Program-made: the position numbers and the translations under genes
Shown: in pieces, positions 1 to 10,090 of the stretch
How positions within the stretch are numbered: position 1 is the stretch's first letter
Layout of the letters: the number at the start of each line of letters is the position of its first letter
Assembly: GCF_013404595.1 (NCBI RefSeq)
Contig: NZ_JABVAX010000008.1
Span: forward strand, 60,926 to 124,925
Source of the DNA: Jannaschia marina
GTDB lineage: Bacteria; Pseudomonadota; Alphaproteobacteria; Rhodobacterales; Rhodobacteraceae
Direction: 5' to 3'
DNA length: 64,000 bases
The notes under the pieces: model-generated
What the model saw: only the letters and a program-made list of their open reading frames with translations
The model's database searches: none
Told to the model about the DNA's origin: nothing

Positions 1-473
1 TTCACCGAGACGAGGAGGATGAGCATGATGCCGAGCCAGAAGTTCGGGATCGAGAGGCCCGAGAGGGCGACGACGTTCGCCACGTAGTCGGTCACCGTGC
101 CCTTGCGGTAGGCCGAGACGATGCCCGCCGGAATGCCGATGGCCAGCGCGAAGACGAGCGACATGATGGCAAGTTGCAGCGTCACCGGCAGCTTTTCGGC
201 GATGAGCTCGGTCACCTGCTGGTTCGTGCGAAAGGAGGTGCCCAGATCGCCTCGCAGCGCGTTGCCGACCCAGGTCAGGTACTGCACCGGGATCGGGTCG
301 TTCAGGCGGTACTTCTCGCGCAGGAACTCCAGCACCTCCGGGTCACGCTCCTCCCCGGCCAGTACGAGCAGCGGGTCGCCCGGCAGGAGCTTCTGCAGCG
401 CGAAGACGAAGATCGAGATCAGGACGATCGTCGGGATCGCGATGGCGAGGCGGCGGAGGAAATAGGCGAGCAT
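1..473 (-). CDS. dppB: ABC transporter permease, DppB/OppB type (3' part outside window)
   Basis: Inner-membrane permease of a peptide/nickel-family importer. The ATG at 473-471 gives a protein starting MLAYFLRRLAIAIPTIVLIS, the usual first membrane helix of DppB proteins. A periplasmic segment with LLPGDP follows, then the start of the transmembrane core (TLQLAIMSLVFALAIGIPAG). About 157 codons are visible; the family is about 310-340 residues, so roughly half is missing. It is the fourth gene of a minus-strand operon, separated from the binding-protein gene by a GC-rich hairpin. The partner permease (dppC) would lie beyond the left edge. Substrate cannot be read from the sequence. Confidence 0.88.
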   Translation of the reverse strand, partial: MLAYFLRRLAIAIPTIVLISIFVFALQKLLPGDPLLVLAGEERDPEVLEFLREKYRLNDPIPVQYLTWVGNALRGDLGTSFRTNQQVTELIAEKLPVTLQLAIMSLVFALAIGIPAGIVSAYRKGTVTDYVANVVALSGLSIPNFWLGIMLILLVSV

Positions 474-497
474 CGGGGGGCTTTCGCGGCTGTGTGC

Positions 498-523
498 GGC
501 CCGCCCCGGCGCGGGGGCGGGCC
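498..523 (-). promoter_or_regulatory. intercistronic hairpin between dppA and dppB
   Basis: A perfect 10-bp stem (GGCCCGCCCC paired with GGGGCGGGCC) closes a 6-nt loop in the 58-bp gap between the binding-protein gene and the permease. Such hairpins often protect the upstream mRNA and let the binding protein be made in excess over the permease. No T-tract follows, so it is more likely a processing or stability element than a full terminator. The function is inferred. Confidence 0.6.
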
Positions 524-531
524 AATGGCGG

Positions 532-2033
532 TCACTCGGAGAGCGTCACGCCTTCGAGGCGGATCATCCCGTCGGGGTAGGGCGTGAAGCCCTCGATCCC
601 GGCGTCGAGCGCGGTGATCCAGCTCTGGTGGTAGAGATACACCAGCGGGGCCTCGTCGATCAGGATCGCGCGCGCCTCGTCGTACTTGGCCTTGCGTGCC
701 GCGACATCCGCCTCGCTCCGCGCGGCGTTCAGGGCCGCGTCGACGTCGGGGTGCGAGAAGCCGCTGTCGTTGATGCCGCCGTCGGTGGTGACGAACTGGT
801 GGATGTTGCCGTCGGGGTCGACCCGGCCGGACCAGCCGATCTGGCTCGCGAAGTAGTCGCCGGCGGATTGGTCAGCGAGCAGCGTGGCGAACTCCTTCGA
901 GACGATCTCGATGCGGATGCCGGCCTCGGCCGCCATGGCCTGCACCACCTGCATCAGTTGCAGCGGAATGGTCGTGTTGGGCACCTGCACCGTCAGGTCG
1001 ACGCCATCGGGGTAGCCCGCCTCGGCCAGGAGCGCCTTGGCCTTCTCGACGTCGCGGGGCTCGATCGGGAAGTCAGCGTTGTACCAGGGCGAGGTCGGCG
1101 GGAACGACTGGTTGCCCGGCGCATAGGCCCCCTCGAAGACGACCTGGTTGATGGCCTCCCGGTCCATGGCATGGCTGAACGCCTGCCGCAGGCGCTTGTC
1201 GGCACCGAAGGGGCTTTCCGCGTTCTCGCCGTTGCCGACGTTGAAGGTGATCCCCTGGTAGCCGAGCGAGACGGCCGAGACGACGTTGATGCCCTCGTCG
1301 GCCTCGGCCTGCGCGAGGTCGGTGGGGGCGAGGCGTTCGAGGATGTGGATGTCACCCGACTGCAGGTTGGCGAGGCGCACGGTCGTGTCGGGGATCGGCA
1401 GGAAGGTCACGCTGTCGAAGTTGATCGCCTCGGCGTTCCAGTAATCCGCGAACTTGTTCAGGACGATCCGGTCCTGCGCCACGCGCTCCCCGAAGCTGAA
1501 GGGGCCGGAGCAGACGGGGTTCAACCCGAAATCGACGCCCGCCTCGGCGGCGGCTGTGGGCGAGATCATCATGCCCGCGCGGTCGGCGAGTTGCGCCATG
1601 ACGGTCGCGTCGGGGGCCGTGAGGTTGAGGGTCAGGGTGTAGTCACCGGTCACCTCCACGCTCTCGATCGACGACAGCTCCGACTTGCGGCGGCTCTCCT
1701 CGAGGGTCTGCGAGCGGTCGATGTTGTCGGCGACGGCCTGCGCGTTGAAGGGCGTGCCGTCGTGGAACACCACGCCCTCGCGCACCGTCATGTCGATGGA
1801 CATTCCATCCTCGGCCACGCTCCATTCGGTGGCGAGCTGGGGAACGATTTCGAGGTCGGGTGTGATGTCGACCAGCTTGTCGCAGAGCGAGGCGTAGACG
1901 ATGCGGCCGACGAAGGTGCGGCTCTGGTCGGGGTCGAGCACGTCGGCGTCGGATTGGAGCGCGATGCGCAGATCCTGCGCCATGGCTCCGCTTGCCATCA
2001 GTGCCAGCGCGGCGGTCGTGAACGTCAGATTTT

Positions 2034-2037
<4 letters not shown>
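532..2037 (-). CDS. dppA: Peptide/nickel-type ABC transporter substrate-binding protein (SBP_bac_5)
   Basis: Periplasmic ligand-binding protein of the dpp-type importer, 501 residues. It starts with a signal peptide (MKNLTFTTAALALMASGAMA, likely cut before QD), followed by family-5 features: LRIALQSDADVLDPDQSRTF, an LATEWSVAEDG motif near residue 70, VVFHDGTPFNAQAV, and a C-terminal YLYHQSWITAL region. The start at 2037 overlaps the dppF stop as ATGA and has an AGAGG ribosome site. Ligand unknown: family members take oligopeptides, dipeptides, nickel or opines. The order ATPase-ATPase-binding protein-permease is less common than the binding protein coming first. Confidence 0.92.
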
Positions 2038-3136
<1,099 letters not shown>

Positions 3137-3140
<4 letters not shown>

Positions 3141-4129
3141 CCGGCAACCCTCAGCTTCTCTTCGAGCGGGGCGAAATGGCAGGCGGCGTCGTGCCCTGGC
3201 CCGACGGGGGCGAGCGCCGGGCGGCTGGCACAGGCGGGCGCGGCGAAGGCGCAGCGCGAGCGGAAGCGGCAGCCCCCGGGCATCCGGTCGATGGTGGGCA
3301 CGGTGCCCTCGATCGTCGTCAGCCGCGCGCGCGGGCCCGAAAGCCGGGGGACGGAGGCCATCAGCCCGAGGGTATAGGGATGCTGCGGGTTCTCGAAGAC
3401 TTCCGCGACCGGGCCCCGCTCCACCAGTTGCCCGCCGTACATCACCGCGACCGTGTCGGCGACGTCGGCGACCACGCCGAGGTCGTGGGTGATCATGATC
3501 GTGCCCATGCCGGTGTCGCGCTGCAGGTCGCGGATGAGTTCGAGGATCTGCGCCTGGATCGTCACGTCGAGCGCCGTCGTCGGTTCGTCCGCAATCAGAA
3601 GGCGCGGGTCGTTGGCGAGGGCCATGGCGATCATCACGCGCTGGCGCTGACCACCGGACAATTGGTGCGGGTAGTGGTCGAGCCGGTCTTCGGGGGACGG
3701 CAACCCCACCCGGCGCAGCATCTCGAGCGCGCGCGTCCGGCCCTCGGCGCGGCCGGTCCGCCGATGGCGCACCACCGACTCGGCGATCTGGTCGCCGATG
3801 CGGAAGGCGGGGTTGAGCGACGTCATCGGCTCCTGAAAGATCATTGCCATGTCGCCGCCACGCAGGTCGGACGGCACGCGGGCGCGTGTCAGATCGACTT
3901 CTATACCTTGAAATGCAAGGCTTCCGCTCGGAATCCGCGCGGCGTCCATCGGCAGGAGGCCCATGAGCGCCATCGCCGTCACGCTCTTGCCGCAGCCTGA
4001 TTCCCCCACGATGCAGAGGATCTCGCCTGGTGCGACGTCGAGGTCGACGCGCTCCACCACTGGGGCGGCCTGGCCGCGAAATCTCAGGCTGAAGTCGCGC
4101 AGCGACAGGAGGGGCGTGTCGGAGGACAG
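3137..4129 (-). CDS. dppD: Peptide-type ABC transporter ATPase, DppD/OppD type (probable CTG start)
   Basis: First ATPase of the importer. It has GESGCGKSV (Walker A), [27 protein letters not shown] (Walker B) and the C-terminal Cys motif [16 protein letters not shown] conventional GTG at 4060 would remove the N-terminal beta strand [12 protein letters not shown] found in all family members. The reading frame is open to a TAG near 4164 and has no ATG, GTG or TTG upstream of 4060. A CTG at 4129-4127 sits 6 nt after AGG of GGCGAGG and gives a 330-residue protein of normal length ([13 protein letters not shown]), so I chose it. First gene of the dpp operon. A possible -35 (TTGACT, 4195-4190) lies upstream. 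Confidence 0.82.
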
Positions 4130-4153
4130 GGCGAACCTCGCCGGATAGTTTGA

Positions 4154-4170
4154 ACCAATTGCCTATTGGT
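4154..4170. promoter_or_regulatory. inverted repeat upstream of the dpp operon, candidate operator
   Basis: ACCAAT and ATTGGT form a perfect 6-bp inverted repeat with a 5-bp spacer (TGCCT), about 25-40 bp upstream of the proposed dppD start. The 4130-4278 gap contains no gene. Size and position fit a repressor operator or the dpp promoter region. The binding protein is unknown. Confidence 0.4.
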
Positions 4171-4278
4171 CCGCAGATTGTCGTGTACGAGTCAATCCCT
4201 TTCCGCCCCACACGCAAAACGCGTTCGGTTTCCCGTGGACCACGGCCTCCTCTGCTCAAGAATGAGGCGATTGCGCGG

Positions 4279-5130
4279 TCAGCCGTCCGCCCGGAGGAAG
4301 CCGAGAACCTCCGCCGCGACCCGCTCCGCGTCTTCCTCGTGGGCGAGGTGGCCGAGGCCCGGAAGGTCGCGGTGGCGGGCGCGGGGCATCCGCGGGGCCA
4401 TGGCGGCGGAGACCCGGGGCGGCACCGCCTTGTCCCGCGCGCCGGTCAGAAACAGCACCTCGGCGTCGACGGCGGGCAGGCGGCGCAGCAGGTCGTCGAG
4501 TTGCCATTGCGCCATCATCGACAGCGTGCCCGCGACATGCCCCCGGTCGCTCACCAGCCGGCGGTAGAACCCCAGATCGTCGGACGGCAGCTCCGTCCCC
4601 GTCCCGGAGATCAGACGCTCGACGGAGCCGGGGCGGGCCGCGTTGGCGGTGAAGACCTCCGCCACGAAGGGCAGCGTGGCGAGCACCTTCGCCATCAGCG
4701 GGTAGAGCACGCCGGCGACGCCCGAGAAGTTGCTGATCGCGGCGTTGATGCCGACGATCCGGTCCACGTGCCCCATCTCGGCCAGCCGCAGCGCCAGCGC
4801 CGTACCCGCCGAATGGGCGACGATCGCCACCGGTGCCCAGCCCTCGGCCGCCATCAGCGCGGCGATGTCCTCGGCCATGGGATCGAGCCCGAAGCGCCGC
4901 TGCGCCCCGGCCCGCGTGAAGCCCTGACCCGGCAGGTCGAACATCGCCACGCGATGGGTGCGGGCGAGGATCGGCGCGAGGTGGCGGAAGCTCTGCGTTC
5001 CGCCGCCGGCCCCGTGGATCAGGACGAGGAGCGGGCCGTCGCCCAGCTCCTGTACGTGCCACTCATGCGGGCCGGCGCGGGTGAAGCGGCTCGCCTCCGC
5101 GAACGGCCAGTCGGGCGGTACCCGCGTCAC
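4279..5130 (-). CDS. bchO: BchO, alpha/beta-hydrolase-fold putative magnesium chelatase accessory protein
   Basis: 283 residues with an alpha/beta-hydrolase fold: HGAGGGTQSFRHL after strand beta3, nucleophile elbow AHSAG (Ser107), Asp233 in TGARDKAVPP and His261 in LGHLAHEED complete a catalytic triad. Family knowledge: bchO lies next to bchD/bchI in purple bacteria and is named a Mg-chelatase accessory protein, but its reaction is unproven. The start is GTG at 5130, three bases after the bchD stop, so it is the last gene of the crtA-bchI-bchD-bchO transcription unit. Confidence 0.93.
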   Translation of the reverse strand: MTRVPPDWPFAEASRFTRAGPHEWHVQELGDGPLLVLIHGAGGGTQSFRHLAPILARTHRVAMFDLPGQGFTRAGAQRRFGLDPMAEDIAALMAAEGWAPVAIVAHSAGTALALRLAEMGHVDRIVGINAAISNFSGVAGVLYPLMAKVLATLPFVAEVFTANAARPGSVERLISGTGTELPSDDLGFYRRLVSDRGHVAGTLSMMAQWQLDDLLRRLPAVDAEVLFLTGARDKAVPPRVSAAMAPRMPRARHRDLPGLGHLAHEEDAERVAAEVLGFLRADG

Positions 5131-5133
5131 GGC

Positions 5134-6711
5134 TCAGGACGCACACGCCGCATCGACCGCCTGCGACAGCCGCTGCGCATCGGCGCGGGGCAGGGGTAGA
5201 TAGGGCGCATCGAGCGTCTCGGCCAGGCGGCGGAGGGTGGGTGAGGGGCGCGCGCCGGTGTCGAGAATGATCGCATCCGTCCCCCGCAACCCACGGGCCA
5301 CGCGCTGCGCGTCTTCCGCCGCCTGCGCCCGATCCCGCGTACCGTCGAGCGCGACGTTCCCGCGCCCGTCGGTCAGGAGGACGATGGTGGGTGTCATTCC
5401 CTTGCGCCGGGCGGTGACGGCCATGGTCCGTGCTTCCCGCAGGCCGTGGGCGAGGGGCGTGGCACCGCCGCCGGGCAGCGCGGCGAGCCGGCGTTTGGTC
5501 TGCACGAGCGAGCGTGTGGGCGGCAGCAGCGCCTCGGCCCCAGTGCCGCGAAAGGCGACGAGCGCGACGTGATCGCGCCGGGAATAGGCCTGCGAGAGGA
5601 GGAGTTCGACGGCCCCCTTCGCCTCGGCCAGCCGGGCGAGCGCGGCCGAGCCGGAGGCATCGACGGTGAAGATCAGCAGGCGGTCCGACGTCTCCTCGAA
5701 GCGGCGGTGGCGCAGGTCATCCTGCCGGAAGATCGGGCCCCTGCGTTCGGGCGCGGCACGACGGCGGATCGTCTGCCAGGGCGCGGCGGCGCGCAGGGTC
5801 GCGACGAGGTCGATGCGGCCGTTGCCCGCGCCGCCCGCACGCGCCGGCAGGGGGCGGCCGCGGCGGTTGCCCCGGCGCTTCGCGCCCGAGCCCTGACCCG
5901 TCGCGCCTCGGGCGGCCCTGCGGGCGAGTTGGGCGAGGATATCGGTCGGGAGCGCCGCACGCACGGCGTCGAGCAGGATGTCCTCGGGCAGGCGCGTCTC
6001 GGTCTCCGAAGGGGCCTCCGGGTCGGAGGCCTCTGGCGGGGGCTCGGGCAGGCGGGTCGCACGTGGGGCGAGGACGAGTTCGGCGGCGCGGCTCGCATCC
6101 TCCAGCGTGACGGCGGTGCGCCCGGCGAGGGCGGCGAGGCCTCGCGCCGCGCGCAGGGCCAGCATCGCGCCGCGTGGGTCGTCGACGCCGAGCGTCGCGG
6201 CGAGCGTGACGATCTCGGACAGAAGGGCCTCGGGCACCGTGACCGTCGCCGGCGGGTCTCCTTCGGGCGGGACGGGGCCGAGCGGTTCGGCCCGGTCGGG
6301 CAGGGTGAGGTGAAAGGCGCAGCGCGCGGCGAGGGCCTGCGGCAGTGCCTCCGCGTCGATACCCTCGTCCACGGCGATCAGGACGGACCGGCAGCCGTCG
6401 AGATGCCGGGCAAGGCGCGCGGCGAGCCAGGGCGTCGTTCGCTCCGCCGAGGGCAGGCGCAACACAGGGCCGCGCGCGAGCAGACCCGCGGTCCGGATCA
6501 CGCGACCCGATGCAAGCGAGGCGGCGGCGTCGACCTCGCCGTCGAGCGCCTCCGGTCCCATCGCGGGGTGCAGGGCGGTCAGGGGGCCGAGGGCCGATGC
6601 GCAGACGTCGAGCGCCGCGGTCTGTGCCGGCCCCGCGCGGCCGCGGAGCACGACGCCGCCGAGGCCGGGGTCGGCCCGGAGGAGCGCCGCGATCAGGGGC
6701 AGGGGGCTCAC
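5134..6711 (-). CDS. bchD: Magnesium chelatase subunit D
   Basis: D subunit of the ATP-dependent chelatase that inserts Mg into protoporphyrin IX, with BchI and BchH. 525 residues: an N-terminal AAA+-like half without an intact Walker motif, a Pro/acidic linker (PEPPPEASDPEAP, about residues 255-280), then a C-terminal von Willebrand A domain. The VWA has a complete MIDAS: DASGS, Thr in GGGATPL, and Asp in LLTDGRGN. The start is GTG at 6711, overlapping the bchI stop as GTGA. Translation from the longer upstream frame would run through bchI, so it is rejected. Confidence 0.95.
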   Translation of the reverse strand: MSPLPLIAALLRADPGLGGVVLRGRAGPAQTAALDVCASALGPLTALHPAMGPEALDGEVDAAASLASGRVIRTAGLLARGPVLRLPSAERTTPWLAARLARHLDGCRSVLIAVDEGIDAEALPQALAARCAFHLTLPDRAEPLGPVPPEGDPPATVTVPEALLSEIVTLAATLGVDDPRGAMLALRAARGLAALAGRTAVTLEDASRAAELVLAPRATRLPEPPPEASDPEAPSETETRLPEDILLDAVRAALPTDILAQLARRAARGATGQGSGAKRRGNRRGRPLPARAGGAGNGRIDLVATLRAAAPWQTIRRRAAPERRGPIFRQDDLRHRRFEETSDRLLIFTVDASGSAALARLAEAKGAVELLLSQAYSRRDHVALVAFRGTGAEALLPPTRSLVQTKRRLAALPGGGATPLAHGLREARTMAVTARRKGMTPTIVLLTDGRGNVALDGTRDRAQAAEDAQRVARGLRGTDAIILDTGARPSPTLRRLAETLDAPYLPLPRADAQRLSQAVDAACAS

Positions 6712-7715
6712 GCGCCCAGTTCCGCCTCGATCACCCGCTCGACCCGCGTGTCCGAGCCGGCCTCGTCCAGCGGATCGCGCCGCAGCCGGTGGCGCAGCGC
6801 CAGCGGGGCCACGGCGCGGATGTGGGTGCGGGTGACGGCGGTATCGTCGCGGAAGGCGGCGAAGGCCCGCGCGGCGCGCAGCAGCACCAGTTCGCCCCGC
6901 AGCCCGTCGGAGCCGAGCGCGAGGCAGAGACCCGCGATGTCGCGCAGCGCGGCCTCGGGCGTATCGACCGCGCGCAGGGCCTTGCGCGCGGCGACGATGC
7001 GCGCGCGCAGGGCGGCGTCCTCGGCCTGCCAGCGCAGGAGGAAAGCGGTGCGGTCGGTCTCGTAGGCGTCGCGGCGGCGGATCACCTCGATCCGGTCGTC
7101 GATGTCCTTGGGTGAGGCGACGTCGACCGAGAGACCGAAACGGTCGAGAAGTTGCGGGCGCAGCTCCCCCTCTTCGGGGTTGCCGGAGCCGACGAGCACG
7201 AAGCGCGCGGCATGGCGGATCGACAGGCCCTCGCGCTCCACCACGTTCTCGCCCGACTGCGCCACGTCGAGCAGCAGGTCGACGATGTGGTCTTCGAGGA
7301 GGTTCACCTCGTCGATATAGAGATAGCCCCGGTTGGCGGCGGCCAGCAGGCCCGGCTGAAATGCCTTCTCGCCCAGCGTCAGCGCCCGCTCGATGTCGAG
7401 CGCGCCGGTCACGCGGTCCTCCGAGACGCCGAGGGGCAGGTCGACGACTGGGGTCGCGATGCTGTGGGTGCCCTTCCCGAGGTCCGTCGCCCAGTCCGGG
7501 CAATCGGCGCGGCGGGCGGAATTGACGGGGCAGCCCCTGACCGCCTCGATCGGCGGCAGGAGCGCGGCGAGCGCGCGGACGGCGGTCGACTTTCCGGTGC
7601 CGCGATCGCCGAAGACGAGGACGCCGCCGATCGTCGGGTCGACGGCGGTCAGGATCATCGCGGTCTTCATGCCGTCCTGCCCGACGATGGCGGAGAAGGG
7701 GAAAGGATGCGTCAT
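6708..7715 (-). CDS. bchI: Magnesium chelatase ATPase subunit I
   Basis: AAA+ motor of Mg chelatase, 335 residues. It shows IVGQDGMKTAMIL near the N terminus, Walker A GDRGTGKST (36-44), Walker B LYIDEVNLL, sensor-1 VGSGNPEEG and the arginine-finger region RPQLLDRFGL. The ATG at 7715 overlaps the crtA stop by four bases. Upstream in-frame codons to 7820 lie inside crtA and are not used. Expressed from the PpsR-controlled crtA promoter, which couples chelatase to carotenoid synthesis. Confidence 0.97.
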   Translation of the reverse strand: MTHPFPFSAIVGQDGMKTAMILTAVDPTIGGVLVFGDRGTGKSTAVRALAALLPPIEAVRGCPVNSARRADCPDWATDLGKGTHSIATPVVDLPLGVSEDRVTGALDIERALTLGEKAFQPGLLAAANRGYLYIDEVNLLEDHIVDLLLDVAQSGENVVEREGLSIRHAARFVLVGSGNPEEGELRPQLLDRFGLSVDVASPKDIDDRIEVIRRRDAYETDRTAFLLRWQAEDAALRARIVAARKALRAVDTPEAALRDIAGLCLALGSDGLRGELVLLRAARAFAAFRDDTAVTRTHIRAVAPLALRHRLRRDPLDEAGSDTRVERVIEAELGA

Positions 7716-8431
7716 GCGGCCTCCGGTCTGTCTGTCATCGGCATGAGGGGCGTGAGGTCGCCCCAGCTGCCGGCGGTTTCGAGGACGTGGAACCGCGCGT
7801 AGAGTTCCTCCCGGAACCAACCCTCCGCCCGGACGGCGCGGATGGCCTCGCCGTGGGGGCCGCTGCGGGCGAAGCCGGCCATGGCGGCCGCGTCGGGCCA
7901 GATCGAGAAGGTGACCTGATGCAGCCAGGGCACCTCGCCGATGCCGATCTTGAAGAGAACGTTCGGATCCTGCCCGATCACGCGGCTGATGTCGGGGACC
8001 CGACCCCAGAAGCGGCGCAGGATGCCGGGTCGCACGGTCGCGCGGGTGAGCGCGGCGATCGGCCCGGGCGCATGGAGGGTGTCCGTCGGCGTGAAGGGGC
8101 AGACCCCCGACCAGGCTCCGCGGACGCTCGACGGGGTCAGATGCACCGTCCAGCTTTCGGTCGCCCGGGCGCGGTAGCGACGGAAGATGCCGGCCTCGGC
8201 CTGGCGCGCGCGGGCGGTCTCCAGATCGGGCCAGGTGGTCAGGATCGCGTAGACGGCCGTGTTGGGGCGCGGGGTGAATCCCTCGCCCGTGCCGGAGCCG
8301 CAGAGCTTCCAGAAGCCGACGTCGGGCAGGCGGGCCATGGCCGGGCGGGCAAGCCCCATCATCGCGAAGGCCCAGAGCCGGTCGGCAAGGGGGCCGAAGC
8401 GATAGAAGCTGAGGCTGACGACCTGGCTCAT
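7712..8431 (-). CDS. crtA: Spheroidene monooxygenase
   Basis: 239 residues, matching CrtA family length. CrtA adds the 2-keto group to spheroidene, giving spheroidenone under oxic conditions. Recognisable parts are VVSLSFYRFG at the N terminus, RPNTAVYAILTTWPD, FWGRVPDISRVIGQDPNVLF and the conserved GEVPWLHQVTFS. It is the first gene of crtA-bchI-bchD-bchO and is transcribed away from crtI. Two PpsR-type palindromes lie in the shared 114-bp promoter region. Its presence says the organism makes the spheroidene series rather than spirilloxanthin only. Confidence 0.95.
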   Translation of the reverse strand: MSQVVSLSFYRFGPLADRLWAFAMMGLARPAMARLPDVGFWKLCGSGTGEGFTPRPNTAVYAILTTWPDLETARARQAEAGIFRRYRARATESWTVHLTPSSVRGAWSGVCPFTPTDTLHAPGPIAALTRATVRPGILRRFWGRVPDISRVIGQDPNVLFKIGIGEVPWLHQVTFSIWPDAAAMAGFARSGPHGEAIRAVRAEGWFREELYARFHVLETAGSWGDLTPLMPMTDRPEAA

Positions 8432-8451
8432 CCGGTGTGAGTCCCTCTTGC

Positions 8452-8469
8452 TGTAAACCAAGCGTGACA
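8452..8469. promoter_or_regulatory. PpsR/CrtJ operator, crtA-proximal
   Basis: TGTAAACCAAGCGTGACA matches the TGT-N12-ACA consensus exactly. It lies 20 bp upstream of the crtA start, in the divergent crtA-crtI promoter region. PpsR/CrtJ represses such promoters in oxic or bright conditions. Confidence 0.85.
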
Positions 8470-8508
8470 GATTTCGGGCATCTTGGGAAGCCGGGCGGAT
8501 GAAAAGAT

Positions 8509-8526
8509 TGTAAATCAATCCTGACA
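8509..8526. promoter_or_regulatory. PpsR/CrtJ operator, crtI-proximal
   Basis: TGTAAATCAATCCTGACA is a second perfect TGT-N12-ACA site, 57 bp (about five helical turns) from the first and 19 bp upstream of the crtI ATG. The pair fits cooperative binding across both divergent promoters. Confidence 0.85.
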
Positions 8527-8545
8527 CTCCTAGCATCGGGTCACG

Positions 8546-10090
8546 ATGCTCGACTCGTCCGCCTCTCCGATGTCCGACCCGCGCGCCCTTGTGATCGGGG
8601 CCGGTCTCGGCGGTCTGGCGGCGGCGATGCGGCTCGGGGCCAAGGGATATGCCGTCACCGTCCTCGACAGGCTGGACCGACCCGGCGGACGCGGCTCCTC
8701 GATCACGCAGGACGGGTATCGCTTCGACCTCGGCCCGACGATCGTGACCGCGCCGCAGGTCTTCGAGGATCTCTGGCGCGCCTGCGGACGCGACTTCCAT
8801 GCCGATGTGACGCTGAAGCCGATGGACCCGTTCTACGAGGTGCGCTGGCCCGACGGCACCCGCTTCCGCGCCAGTGGCGACGACGCGGCCATGGTGGAGG
8901 AGGTCGCGCGCCTCTCGCCGGGGGACGTGAAGGGCTACCTGCGGTTCCTGAAGGATGCCGAGGCCCGCTACGTCGTCGGCTACGAGGGGATGGTCGCCGA
9001 GCCGATGCACCGCCTCTGGTCGACGCTGAAGGTCCTGCCGACCTTCGCGCGCCTGCGGGCCGACCGCTCCATCCACGGCCATGCCGCGGCCCGCGTGAAA
9101 GACCCGCGCCTGCGCATGGCGCTGTCGTTCCATCCGCTCTTCATCGGCGGCGATCCGACGCATGTGACCTCGATGTACGCGCTCGTCGCCCATCTCGAGA
9201 AGACCTACGGCGTCCACTACGCGATGGGCGGGGTGCAGGCGATCGCCGAGGCCATGGCGCGGGTCGTGCGCGCGCAGGGCGGCATCATCCGGCAGAAGGC
9301 CGAGGTGGACGAGATCCTCGTGACGGCCGAGGGAAGCGCCGCCGGCGTGCGCCTGACGCGGGGCGAAGTGCTGGAGGCCCCGCTCGTCGTGTCCAACGCC
9401 GACGCCGGGCACACCTATGACCACCTCCTGCGCGGACAGTCCCGTCGCCGCTGGACGCGGCGCAAGCTCGCGCGGAAGCGGTGGTCGATGGGGCTCTTCG
9501 TCTGGTATTTCGGCACCAGGGGCACGCGCGCGATGTGGCGCGACCTGGGCCACCACACGATCCTGAACGGCCCGCGGTACCGCGGCCTTCTGCGCGACAT
9601 CTTCCTCAAGGGGCGGCTTGCGGAGGACTTCAGCCTCTACATCCACCGCCCCTCCGTCACCGATCCGACGGTCGCGCCCGCGGGGGACGACACCTTCTAC
9701 GTGCTCTCGCCCGTGCCGCACCTCGGCTGGGACGATCCCGTCGACTGGGCGGCGGAGGCCGTGGGCTATCGCGACCGCCTCGCCACCGTGCTGGAGGATC
9801 ACATGCCCGGCTTCCGCGACCGTATCTCGACCGAGATCACCTTCACGCCGGAGACCTTCCGCGACCGCTATCTCTCGCCCCACGGCTGCGGCTTCTCGCT
9901 GGAGCCGCGCATCCTGCAATCGGCCTGGTTCCGGCCCCACAACGTCTCGGAGGAGGCGCGGGGCCTCTACCTCGTGGGTGCCGGAACGCATCCCGGCGCG
10001 GGGCTGCCCGGCGTCGTCAGCAGCGCGGAGGTCCTCGCCAAGATGTTGCCCGACGTGACGCCGGCGCAGACGCGGATGGCGGCGGAATGA
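8546..10090 (+). CDS. crtI: Phytoene desaturase
   Basis: FAD-dependent desaturase converting phytoene to neurosporene or lycopene, 514 residues. The FAD-binding motif ALVIGAGLGGLAAAMRL is near residue 14, GGRGSSITQDGYRFDLGPTI follows, and the bacterial-type desaturase signature is at the C terminus (GLYLVGAGTHPGAGLPGV). The start could be ATG 8546 or ATG 8570 (MSDPRALV); neither has a clear Shine-Dalgarno, so the first eight residues are uncertain. The stop overlaps the crtB start as ATGA. Confidence 0.96.
   Translation: MLDSSASPMSDPRALVIGAGLGGLAAAMRLGAKGYAVTVLDRLDRPGGRGSSITQDGYRFDLGPTIVTAPQVFEDLWRACGRDFHADVTLKPMDPFYEVRWPDGTRFRASGDDAAMVEEVARLSPGDVKGYLRFLKDAEARYVVGYEGMVAEPMHRLWSTLKVLPTFARLRADRSIHGHAAARVKDPRLRMALSFHPLFIGGDPTHVTSMYALVAHLEKTYGVHYAMGGVQAIAEAMARVVRAQGGIIRQKAEVDEILVTAEGSAAGVRLTRGEVLEAPLVVSNADAGHTYDHLLRGQSRRRWTRRKLARKRWSMGLFVWYFGTRGTRAMWRDLGHHTILNGPRYRGLLRDIFLKGRLAEDFSLYIHRPSVTDPTVAPAGDDTFYVLSPVPHLGWDDPVDWAAEAVGYRDRLATVLEDHMPGFRDRISTEITFTPETFRDRYLSPHGCGFSLEPRILQSAWFRPHNVSEEARGLYLVGAGTHPGAGLPGVVSSAEVLAKMLPDVTPAQTRMAAE

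Noticed and set aside
4150..5199. 349-codon plus-strand frame antisense to bchO
   Set aside because: BchO has an intact catalytic triad on the minus strand; this frame is a composition shadow.
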